From positions 17,759,849 to 17,823,848 of the forward strand of contig OY829661.1 of NCBI GenBank assembly GCA_963691815.1: a stretch of DNA of 64,000 nt. Direction: 5' to 3'. Below, piece by piece: positions 12,101 to 23,400 of this stretch. Source of the DNA: Echiichthys vipera. Its lineage: Eukaryota; Chordata; Actinopteri; Perciformes; Trachinidae. The translations under genes and the position numbers were made by a program. The notes below the pieces were generated by a model, which searched no databases, was not told the origin of the DNA, and saw only the letters and a list, made by a program, of their open reading frames with translations. Each line of letters begins with the position of its first letter. The stretch's first letter is position 1.

Positions 12101-13308
12101 TTGCAGCACCATGGGCAGATGGACTGAAGTGCGAGTTTTTATCAAGAAACTCTCGTAAACCGCAGAGCTCCATAAGTACTGACTCCAGTTCAAACGAACC
12201 AACACTGCTTTCCAACTGTGGACACAACAGAAAACAGTCTTAACTAACCACTACTAGCGTTGTACGATCAACATTAAACTGTTAAGAAACCCCTGGTTTA
12301 ATGATACTTACAATACTAACAGTCTGATTTCCTTTGCTCATGATTTTCTCAACAGCAAGACTGCCATCCCAAATATTTCTGTTGAGTGAGGTCAGCAGGG
12401 AACAGGAGAGAAACACATGTTGTTCAGTACCGACGCCATCATCACACAACAACACCTCTGACTTGAAGAGACATATTTCGGCTCTCACCCAGAAAACAGA
12501 TTTGAAATGTGTTGATGTGACAACTAATGACAGGATTCACTTACCCCAGAATGCGAGCAAAGTAGACACAGATGCCGTTGTGTTTCCCTGAGAAAATCAC
12601 CTCTGGGCCAGCTGACATGGGTGTGATGGGGGCAGACCCAGAGTGCATTTGTGCGAACGGTGTGGCCAAACCTGGGGGCACGATGCCTGAGGGGAAGTAA
12701 CAGAAATTACTAAATATGCATTGATTAATGCATGTACTTTAACATAATATTATCAAATGTGATGTTATATTATTTAAATATTTAAACAATACATTTTGTT
12801 TGTATGTTTACAGGGTTCCTACACATTTTCCAAAGCCAAATTGAGACACTTTTCAAGAACTTCAAGGTGCATTTTCAAGCTTTTCCAGCACCTTACAGCT
12901 GTGGAAAATGACATATTTGTAAACAGTTTATACAGTACATAAATCAAAAACACAAAAAAAGTGTTTCATGTTTATTGGTAACCAAGATAACCTCAATTTT
13001 AAGCAGTTTTAAGCTTCAAACACTGACAAAGTTGTGTTTTTTAAGGATTTTCATCATCCATAAGAACTCTGCGTTTACTCAAATAGTCATGACATGGCAA
13101 TATTTTGTGTGTGTATGAGGCTTTACACAACGTCACAAGAGTTTAAGCTTCATTTGGTCAGTCAGTATTTACTAATTTACCTGGTACTGGAGAGCTTATC
13201 ACAGGTCCAACAGTACTGGGCGATGTTATGGCTGCGGGGAATCTCATCTGTGCTTCTCCTCCATATCTGATGACGACAACAGGAAAGGAACTGCCTTTAG
13301 TTTGTCTA

Positions 13309-13355
<47 letters not shown>

Positions 13356-16300
13356 CGCACCTGAAGAAGGCTCTAGTGGCCCACTGTGAGACCTCTCTGT
13401 CACAAGCCGCACTGGAACAAGCCAAGATCAATGCTGTGGCACAAGCCTGCTCCTCCTGTACAGAACAGATTAAAAACCTAAATATATACTGTGTGTGGTT
13501 GTGTGTGAGAGAGAGAGATAAATATGCCTGCACACTGGTCTATGACAGCATGCCTTAATTCTGTGGGATTATAAAAATTGTAGAGAGTGAATATTTTAGC
13601 TTTGTACCCTGTGAAGCTTGAAGAAACGTTCAATCTCTTCACTTTCTCCTCCAGCACAGCTCACTAGCAGGTGACGGAGCTGGTCTACTGGCCGCAGTTT
13701 TTGGAAGATATGACTTCCCTACAGGACAGTAAGAAGTCTCAACTTAGTATACAAAATTAAGAAAATGTTTTACCACACTATAACCAGATTGAGCATGTGT
13801 GCAACATGATGAGTCATGAAAGCAGTTTTAACCTTTGCAGAGAGAAGGACAAACTTCTGTGGAGGGATATTGTGTTGTTGGACCACCACAGGTGAATCAG
13901 TGATGGGGATCTGGTCCTTGTTAAGAGGAGTAAACATCTTGGATGGTCTCTCCTCATTAATGGCGCAGAGAGCCCAAGAGTGTCCATCTACATTAGACAT
14001 CATCTGCAAAAGCACAGATGAAAGAGGCATATTTGTAGGGTTTCTAATACCCAGTTTAGATTGGCTTTTAGGCAGTAAAACAAGTTACCTTGACAAAAAA
14101 AGAGGAGCAACCACTGGTAATAAGATAACTTAAACTGTGCCAACCTGAGTTTCCATCAAGGGTTTCTTGAAGGGGAAGGAGTCATGGTTGATGCACCACA
14201 GAATGTCACTGTCCTCTGTCTCAGAAGCAGCCATTAACAGAACACCTGCAAGATTTAAACAAAGAAAAGACAAATTGGTATAACAGGCAGATCTGGATTC
14301 TTGTTACCAGTGGTTCTGTATGCCATTGAGCTGAACATCAACTAAAGGCATAAAAACTCTCTTGAGTTTGACTCCCATAGGGTCTTTCCAGTAAAATGAT
14401 AAATCGCAGACAAATGATTTTACCTTTGCTATGTAGTGCTTTATGGACCTTTGCAGGTTTCTGCAGGGTAGAGGATGCAGAAAATCCTGGTGGCAGACGA
14501 ACATGGACCAAAGCTAACAGGCTAGGTCGAACTGCCACGTGCCTCTGGTATGGAAGGGCAAAAGGGGAGGTGCTGAAGTAGAGGCGCACACCTGAAGAAC
14601 AGAATAAGCACACATTTTAAATATTAACATTTAATATTACCATACACCTATCCTACAAATGTTGTTCATCTTCAGTTCACTATCTTTACCTGCATGAGTG
14701 ACAGCGAGCAGGTGACAGTCTGACGACTCCGATCTGTCAATGACAGAGATCTGGACAATAGGTTTGAAGACAGAACGATCAATCGTCCTGCAAAAGAAGG
14801 AGAGTTTCAGAGAGACAGAAAATAAATTCTTACTTCCCTATGGGGAGAATTAATGACAGATGTTTAAGAAACATCTTTTAGGGTCAACAAACCTGCACAT
14901 ACCTGGCTATGTTTCCAGCAGCAGCAACAATAGAGTTCTGTGACATAGTTGCTACACGACTCATTCCCTGGCCATCAGCACCCAGGTCATACACCTATAA
15001 ACACAGACAAATTGTGAATTATATCATCCCGCTGACAATTACCACATATTTGTAATTTCACGGCCACCATTTGAAAAATTTACAGGACATTTAGTCGACA
15101 TCATACCTGCAGGACACCTTTCTCGGAGCGTGTGAATAGTGTGTTGCAGGAGTTATCAATAGCAATCTGCACAATAGGGTCTGTGGAGCACAAGGACAGC
15201 AAAAGGTTAAAGCTTGATTAAATTGAGTACATTGTTCCACACATAAATGTGTCCTTCTCCTTACCGTCTTCAGAAAAGGAGAACTGGAGCACAGAGGGGA
15301 CGAGGAAAGACAGTGAGCTTTTGGAGTGGTTGATTTTTCTGCAGCGCTGGCTCAGCCATCCTGCCTCGGCCTGGTAAGCTATCTCATAGAGGCAGCCGTC
15401 CTTTCCTGCCATGAAGATGCGTCCCAGGTCTGTGGAGGTGATGGACAGGATGTAGGTGTTGTCTGTTGGGATTGAGAAGAGGGGATCTGGTAGCAGCTGC
15501 ATCCCACCAGACATGCTGTCATTCAGCCCTACAACAAAAGAAAGAGTGACATGATGATCAGAGATGACCCTGAAAAACCAATTAGGGCTGAAACAATTAA
15601 TCGAGTTACTCAATTACAAAAATGCATCGAGGCACAAATCCCTGCCTCAACGATTCTTTTCATTCCTATCTTGCGTGTTATGCAGCCTGTTCAGCGCAGG
15701 GATCATTGTTCCACATGGACCATATTTGAGGATGCACACCACTACAGCCGGCCGATATTATCGATGCGGGCTGCTGTGTTTGCAGACAGTATTTTTTCCG
15801 GCTTTATTTATAGACAGGCAATAAATGTTTCTTTTTCTTTAAATTTAGACTGAACATTTGTTATCATCATGTCATTTTTATGCTGTAAACTGAGGGAGCA
15901 AAAGCAGTATCGGCCCCAAATATCGGCTTAAGAAAATCGTCAGTTCGCATCTATCATCAGCTAAGGCGGAAGTTAATTTGTATCGGCGTCGGCCCTAAAA
16001 ACTCTGTCGATCGATCCCTAATATCTACGTACCATATCAATCAACATTTATTTATGTATTTATGTAACAATATGTCAGTGAAACGGTACTGCAGCTTTCC
16101 TTATCGTGCACATTTGCCTAGCTTATAAATATCTGGCACTTGGAATTTCAATTCATTTGGAAACAGAAAAGCGTTGTGAGAATATTCCTCGCTGGCATCT
16201 ATCTAACCACATGGTACAGGAAACAACTCAAAAGCAGTGTCATTGTTGTAATAGTTGTAGGAAAAACTCACCAGCCTGGCTCTTGGGGAAGCTCAGCCCG

Positions 16301-18472
16301 AGGATCACTACATCCACTGAAGTGGCCAATACTAACAGGTAGTGAATGTGTGGCTGTAAAATCCCTGAGAAGATAAACACAACACAAACATTACTCAAAT
16401 AAACTGAAGGTTTAATCAATGCTGAGTTTTAGTGTTTACACATACCTTGTTTTGGTTTTACAAGGCCCACTGCCAGAATGGTTTCAATAAGGCCATCAAA
16501 ATAGGCAACATCTCCTCTGCAAAGAAAATAGCAGAAAACAAAGAATTGTCTTCACTCTGGATTTATCATTGGTGGAAGCTCACAGTAAAAAGTGACTAGT
16601 AATAATGTATTTCAGTGCACTGTGTGTGCACTTCAGTTGTATTCATGTAATGCTCATCATGAATGTTGTCACTGAGTCCCATACAAAAAGGTAAATGTCC
16701 TCACCCATCTTCATAATTCCACATGAAGATGTCATTGTCAATAGTAAGCCATGCTCGAGAGATCTCTGGAAAAACTCCCATCATGCAGTTACATTGCATA
16801 TCTGTGAAATTGTTAAGTTGAAACTCAAATTCACCAATCAACTTAACATTTTTGCTTCTGATGGAAAACTCTGGATTCAGTGAAAAAAAAAACCATTCAA
16901 TTAGTTTTTTCCTGAACGACCAAAAGGATACGGCTAAACTGCTCCACCAGCTCAGGTGGCAGAGGGACTCGGCGGACTGCGCTGACCTCGGGGAGATTTG
17001 GCACACTGAGTAAACCCGGTCCCTGGAGAGGGTAGTCCATGTCCGACACCCCAGAGAGGGACGGCATATCTATCAACAACAACATTAAAGTTTGATTATA
17101 CATTACCTTATCACAATAAAACGCTTATTTTGTACAAAAACACATTCCATCATTGAGCAAACAGTGTATAAAAAAGTCAGGGGGCCATATTTTAGTACTT
17201 TGTGTTTTCTATCCCTTGTAATATGTTTCCCCTGTAAAACCTGAGCTACTAGGCCGATTAACCAACTTTTATTTTTACCTTTATATCATCATTTATCATT
17301 TTAACCATTGTATCAGTCTATTCTGGATGAACTATGGAGGAAGGGATATTTTGGCAGCCATGTGTGCTCTATGTTCTCAAAATAAGTTTCCAACCGGTTC
17401 ATTGTTGAGCCAGAAAACTGGTTCTGGCTTAAGAGGGAATAAGCCATAAATAACATATTGGCATGACAACAGGCAGATGTCTTATTTCTGTAAATAAATC
17501 TGCTTGGTCTTCATCCTTTCATAGTTTATCCTATATAAAATAATAGTATGCGGAAAATCCATCACAACATTTTTGATACATCTCTAAGTCATATCACAAT
17601 ATTTCATCCAAGAATGGCAGCTTTTCCTTTTTAAGCATTCAAATTAAATTATATTTCTCTCAAGTCACCACCTTATTTGTCATACACCTTTCCAAATTGA
17701 AATTCAAGCACTTTTCAAGCATTTCAAGGTGCGTGTTCATGCTTTTCAGTACCTTACAGCTGTGGTAAACTACCCATCTATATACAGTACAATAATCAGT
17801 ATTCAGTAAACGTATTATTTCACTTGTTCAGCACATTAAATTAGATGTTATGGTCCTTAAATAACCAACATGATGTTTGAGACAGCTTTCTAGAGAAGGA
17901 CGACAAATGAAAGGAAAACTAACTAATAAATAGATAGACAGACTAATAGATCGACAGAAATACAATATCCAACTACTTTGATAATCTGTTAATCATCAAA
18001 AGTCATTTTTCATGCATAAATGTCAGAATATGTTGTTTACAGTCTCTCAAATATGGAAATCTCCTTTTCTCCATGTTAAACCATATAACATACATTTTAG
18101 GCATTTTATCCAAGATCCATGCATTTTTCAATCCTTGGAAACACCACACTGTAACTCAAGAGTGATCGGGATTTTACAGCAGCCCTATTATAACCCAATC
18201 CACGGGGTCATTCCTCAACTCTTTCTTGTATTGTGCTTACATCTAACCTTTATCCCACCATTTGCGCTTTGGCATGACTACCCCAGTATAAACAGAAACA
18301 TTTCAGTCTCTCTCTTTTGCTCCATTACTCTACATGACTTACTGTGAGACGGTACATTGAGCAGCTCCGACAGGTCAGGGAAGCATCGGTCATCCTGCAG
18401 GTGTCTGTCAATCAGCCGGGACGAGTTTTCCAGCGCTTCTGCTAGGCTGCTGGGTCCAGCACTGGACGGCAT
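6111..18472 (-). CDS. nup155: Nucleoporin Nup155, complete, 33 coding exons
   Basis: Nup155 is a large scaffold protein of the nuclear pore inner ring, contacting Nup35/53 and the membrane. The conceptual protein is 1358 aa (human about 1391) and aligns along its length: N-terminal LIDRHLQDD and SDMDYPLQGPGLLSVPNLPE, the beta-propeller with DIFMWNYEDG and GRIFMAGKDGCLYE, and the alpha-helical C-terminal half with DLLWRYYEKNR, YSHHPSVKN and KLEKLH at the end. Coding exons (5' to 3'): 18343-18472, 16932-17069, 16705-16802, 16446-16516, 16272-16364, 15265-15528, 15107-15180, 14903-14994, 14690-14787, 14424-14591, 14145-14245, 13833-14003, 13608-13718, 13361-13455, 13181-13266, 12545-12686, 12312-12378, 12100-12215, 11675-11772, 11341-11464, 11000-11191, 10659-10797, 10425-10560, 10182-10335, 9986-10090, 9492-9646, 9155-9284, 8949-9062, 8720-8840, 8497-8607, 8020-8156, 7758-7864, 6111-6249. 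They total 4077 nt in frame. The intron after 8720-8840 uses a GC donor. No frameshifts or stops seen. Confidence 0.96.
12812..12960. repeat. Dispersed fish repeat in a nup155 intron (copy 1)
   Basis: It starts AGGGTTCCTACACATTTTCC and contains TTTCAAGCACTT-like and CACCTTACAGCTGTGGAAAA motifs. The same motifs recur at 17690-17780. The right end is not defined; no duplication or transposase frame was seen. Confidence 0.6.
13311..13353. repeat. nup155: (TG)n microsatellite next to a nup155 splice donor
   Basis: About 21 TG units on the plus strand, hence (CA)n in the nup155 transcript, begin within about 8 bases of the donor of exon 13361-13455. Confidence 0.95.
15583..16020. mobile_element. 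Composite DNA-transposon remnants in a nup155 intron
   Basis: The left part begins TAGGGCTGAAACAATTAATC, a start typical of short fish hAT-like elements. The right part, with GGCCGATATTATCG and ending GTCGATCGATCCCTA, looks like a second family with TAGGGATCGAC ends, also seen at 63883-64000. I found no matching duplication around the whole block, so it is probably two partial or juxtaposed insertions. Confidence 0.55.
17690..18150. repeat. Dispersed fish repeat in nup155 intron 1 (copy 2)
   Basis: The region at 17690-17780 repeats the AAATTCAAGCACTTTTCAAG and CACCTTACAGCTGTGG motifs of the copy at 12812. The stretch ATTTTATCCAAGATCCATGC near 18104 may be its other end. A (GATA/GACA)-like stretch at 17930-17960 lies inside. 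Confidence 0.5.
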
Positions 18473-19829
18473 GGCTGAACTACCACCACCCCCGTTAACG
18501 TTACCTAATTAACCAAAGTTAAGCGAGATGTCAAAAGTGAATAATGGAGAGATATAATGCCGACTTGACAACAAGTTAAATGTTAAACTTGTAGTAAGCT
18601 GGTAGAAGAACGCCGGTTAGTTAGCTCCCTGCTAGCTATTAAACCCGTATTAGTTAGCATGCAAGCTAAATGCTAGCTAAGTGTCAAATAAAGTGTTTTA
18701 AAAGTGAACTCATTGCTTTACCCGAGGGAAAAAGAGTCCGCGTAACACCGAGTTATTTGGCTAAGAGGTTTTTTTCACAAGTTGGGCCGCAGAATTTAAA
18801 CAAATACATAAAACTAACAGCCCGCCAACCTCATGTACAGCGACAGAGGAGAGGTTTTTCTTCCGGTGTATCATCTTCTTCTTCTTCTTCTTTGATTTTG
18901 CGCAATTGGGACAAGTGAAACGTCGTGCTGCCATCTACCGGCCAATGTTATGTATGTATTTTTAAAAAGGATATCAAAATAAAACAAACAAACAATTAAA
19001 ACAAAAACGCTAGAATTCAGTGCAATCAGTTGCTAAGTATGCAGTGAAGAGGTATTATACATTAAAGAGGTGCGGCACACTTAATGATGAAACACCACAA
19101 TGCTGGTGTTAATATTTCTCACCAAATTTACTTATTTATTTTTTAAATCAGCGTTTCATAGGTTGAAAATGGATCAACACGCCCCCTAATTAAATCAGCT
19201 CTAGCCTTGCAAGTCCAATTTGATCCGTCATCAAATTTAAAAATAATAACATCCCTTTTTATCTTTTTGATAATATTACTGCAAAGATACACAGGGCCAT
19301 AGTAGCAGAAAAGGGGCATTCTTGTCAAAATGAATGCTGATCGTCTTGATTTCATATAGGAACAGTTAGAACCCTAGAACATCAGAATTGTGCCTTTTTT
19401 ATTTCATAGATAACAAAAGGTAATTTAACAATATATTGACCGCCTAACTGGAAATACCCTCGGTTTTCTGGTCACCTTAGGGAGGATCAGAGATATTTCA
19501 TAAAGTTACCTGCCAGCTGCTGCTGTGCACATCCTCAGAGGCATAGAATCACAATGGCAAGATGATCTTTTGGGTGTATCCAATATGGCAAACCCTGCCT
19601 TGAGTATAGAGTTAAATAACTGGTTAAGAAGATCTGATATTATTTCTTCAGATGCGAGGTTAGAGCTCATTGCCGTCAAATCAGAACTGGAAAAAGATTT
19701 GCTTCACTCCCCCTGGTCTCTGTCACACAACTGAAGGAATCACAGTACAGCACGAAAAAAAAATAGTCTGATGACTTTGAAAATGATCAGTACATGTTCA
19801 GAGGTGGGGAAAAAAGCGCAAACAAGTAA
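18473..19829. other. nup155 promoter/5'UTR and spacer to nipbl
   Basis: Sequence up to about 18900 is upstream of the nup155 start and should contain its 5'UTR and promoter; a (TTC)n run sits at 18869-18892. Beyond that, to the nipbl 3' end, I see no conserved gene. One minus-strand open frame at 19143-19371 follows a good acceptor-like TTCTAG and is treated as an unexplained observation. CPLANE1, which lies between NIPBL and NUP155 in human, is not recognisable here. Confidence 0.5.
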
Positions 19830-19846
19830 CAAAGACATAAGAAAAA

Positions 19847-19852
19847 TTTATT
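19847..19852 (-). other. nipbl: Candidate nipbl poly(A) signal
   Basis: AATAAA on the minus strand (TTTATT on the plus) about 645 bases after the nipbl stop codon. This implies a 3'UTR spanning roughly 19830-20497. Confidence 0.5.
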
Positions 19853-20497
19853 GCAGTATTTGTTCCACCAGAAGAGCGGGGGGATCATTTTTTTCTTGCT
19901 GTGTTCTATAACATCAAAATCTATATTAAAAACAATACTTCCCCTGCATAAAGGCACAGATACTGCACTGCTCTTAACATAAATAAATTATATCAAAGTT
20001 ACTCCATTACACACATTACACAGTGTGGGTAAACAACAAAGTGTTTAAAACAAGAAAAGAAAAAAAGTCAAAAGTTGGTGGAGCTCAGGTCAAGTGAATA
20101 AATCCATCTGGTGCTAGTTTAAACTCCAAAAACACTTTATTAAGAACATCATCAGTACACTAATTTCCAACATTCAGTTTTATTTTTTTACAGAATTATG
20201 TTCAGATATAAACATGTGTTTAGTTAAACTATAATACAGTGGGAGTAAAAATCAAACAACGAAGTTGCTGCACAACAGCGAAGGAACTCCCACACAATGT
20301 TTTCCCAAACATTTCCTTCTTGTGTTTTTCTTGTGTTTAACTTCAACATGTCTGCATTCAAACAGATCAGTGTTCACAATACTTTCCCCCCGTCTGGTTC
20401 TTAAATCTAAACAGGTTTCGTTTTCTCTCTGTAACATATTGGATCCACATAGATTTGGGCTGGGAGGGATTTCTGTCTGAGTATTTCAGTTGAACTC

Positions 20498-23400
20498 TTA
20501 TTCCCCGTCCTTGACAGCGTATAGCGCCCGTAACGTCTGTGCCACTTTGTTCGTCAGCTTGTGTCCACTTGTCAAAGATATTTTCTTGTAAATAATGTCT
20601 GATTCCTTGATAGTGTCAACCCAAGGCACCTTTTTGCGACCATCCCGTTTCTTTACCTCAGCCCAGGGTCCAGAATAAGATCCAGTCATCCAGTGTATAC
20701 TGTAGCCAGTTTTGATCCTCTGGATGACCCTGGCAATCTGTGGCCTGTCTTTGTATTTGGGACAGCAGATGGCAATGACGTCCATGGCCTTCACTCTCTC
20801 ATTCATGTGACCTGTATCCTCTGCGGTCTCCTTGCCTTTCCTTGGTTTCCGCTGTGGATAGAAGAAGCAGAGTGTGTCCGACATGAACAAACCTTTGTTA
20901 CACAGGAAGCATCAAACAGATATCTTCTTAAGATATTGTCCACGTTAGGATGCTGTGTGAACAGCAGCTGCAGCAGTAATGCCAGCAGAGTTGATCTGCT
21001 CTCTGCAATGATGAGGAGAAACTTAAAATCCCAGTGAGAGGCATTAGAAGGCCATATATATGTTCTAATGACATTCTGTATTAATATACATAATATATTA
21101 TTTAAAAAAATCTATTTTCTTTCTTATTAACCTTGTTACACAGGTTTGCTGAATACTCAATTCAGATTGGTCAATTATGACATTCTACGGTCTGTTAATT
21201 CTAAGTAATAGACAGCCGCAAGAGAGGCAGTTCCGATCATAGACTACTATTATCATTTTCATATGAATAAAATCCCCTGATTGATTTCTTTAGTAAGTAG
21301 CCATGTTGTGTATTTTAATTATGTATTAAAACCCCCTCAGGGTGTCTTGCATCACCCCGTCTGGGTTTTAATTCACAGCATTGACCCACATTTCAACCCT
21401 TCTGTTGTAAACCTTAAATGTGATGTGATATCCACATTAACAGTTTATATGCAGAAACAGTTTGATTACAGGAGAGTTAACATGGAAATCCTATGAGTAA
21501 TCTCTACTAAAGGTTTTTAAATTCATACCGTAGGGGGCTCTTCATCCTCACTCTCCTCCTCATCTGTCTCCACCGGAGCAGTGTGATTGTTGTGGTTGTG
21601 GTTCACAGATTTTGGAACCTTCAGCAATGACGTAATGGCTTTGTTTCTGGCATTTGCGCTTGCTTCACCCTCATCGTCCTCTTCGTCGCGATCCAAGTGC
21701 TCCATTAGTACCTTGAACTAAAAGATAAAAGTGGACATATTCCTCATATTCCTGAGAATTAAATAATACACACATGAACTCAAAACATGGTGTTGAATGC
21801 TTACATCCAAATACTGTTTCACAATATTCCTCTTGGTCTCGTGGCTGAGATCTGTGTTGGCTAGGTTATTCTTCAGGTAAGCCAGTGTCTGACGAGGGTT
21901 GAAGTGCACCTTTGATTTCCTGTTCACTGCCTTGTCGTACACTTTGGCAGACTCCGTCGGGGAATATTTCTGGATTTTGCTGTAACATAAACAATAAAAT
22001 TTGGTTGAGCTTTTGTCATATAAGCAACAGAGCAACTAAGAAAGAGTCGATGAAACATTTGTGACTGGCATTTTTGATGTGTCCTACCCGTCTGAGAAGC
22101 CGTACAGATTCTTCAGATGTTGTTTTAGCACCAGCAGCAGCAGAATGCCCTGTGAAGAACTGGCAAAGTCCAGCAGAGGGTTGGGGTTTTCAGGCAGACG
22201 GCTCATCATTGCATCTTCATCTTCCGAATCAGAAGCCGCAGGTTTCTTTCCTCTCTGAACCTGAGCCTCATTATGATCCTCCTCATCACTGCTGCTGCTA
22301 CTTGATGTGCTACTGCTCTGCTCATCGTCCTCGTCTTCATCATCCTCGTCAGAGCTGTGTTTTCTCCTCTGAGGCTTCTTCTTCTTCTTCTTCTTCTTCT
22401 TTTTCTTTTTTGTCTTTATCTTTTCTTCCTGCTGCACAGACTCTTTCCGTAAAGACTGCACAGAGAACAAAACCACTCAGACATGGATCAAATATACAGC
22501 TGATATTTTACATAAACTTTGAATTTAATCTCACGATAAACTAGGATTGCAGTTGTGTGCCTCCGGCTCTGCAGTCTTGTTCACAAGAATGGGACGGAAT
22601 GACAACCCCAAAACATAATGCCGACATAAAACAGAGGCATAACAAAACAACTAAGAGTGGTAAGTCATATACAAAATGAAACAAAGCTTCTCACCTCCTT
22701 AAAAGACTGGAGCAGGTTGCTACCAGAGACAGACAGAGTAATATCGATATGGTGCATGATGAATAGAGGCTCCTCCTGGGTCTGGTAGGGGAAGCAGGCC
22801 AAGTTGTCTGCGATGAACAACAGCATGTTCACCTCCGTTTTCTGCAGGGGACAAAGTGTATATATCACTACTTAAATTAACTGTTCATGATCAGCAGTGA
22901 AGCTTGGTTAGTGGGGTGGTTAGAGACACACAAACCTACACACAGAAGAAAAAAAGATTAACTCACGGTGCTGTCGTCAAACAGGTTGAGCAGGGAAATG
23001 AGGAAAGCCCGTCTATGTTGTCGGTTCCCTCGAACCAACGTGTAGAGGTGAGAGCAGAGAGCAGCGTCTGAGTCATCGTGACGAAAGCCTCGAATCGCTG
23101 TGCCTTTGGCTCCGTGTATGGCCTGTTGCACCTGATAAGACATCTTCAACCCTGCTACAGCCTTCATCTGTGAATAGAGAGATGCAACTCAGCATGTATG
23201 TAGATACAGGGTTCACTCTTTTCTAGAGATCATTTTTCAGGACTTTTCCTGGACATTTTTAAGTGAGGATCTACCTGACACAACACAGACAGGGATTGCG
23301 CCATACGCTAATATAGTCCTCTCTGTGGAAGTCTGATTTCAAATATGCACATTCCATGGCTATAGCTATCTATGAAATCATCTCTAGAAATGATGACAAA

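Noticed and set aside
19525..19734. 69-residue plus-strand frame between nup155 and nipbl
   Set aside because: No recognisable motif, no splice or promoter support; it is opposite to both genes and probably chance.
22074..22544. 156-residue plus-strand Ser-rich frame
   Set aside because: Antisense of the nipbl Lys/Asp/Glu/Ser-rich exon 22088-22455.
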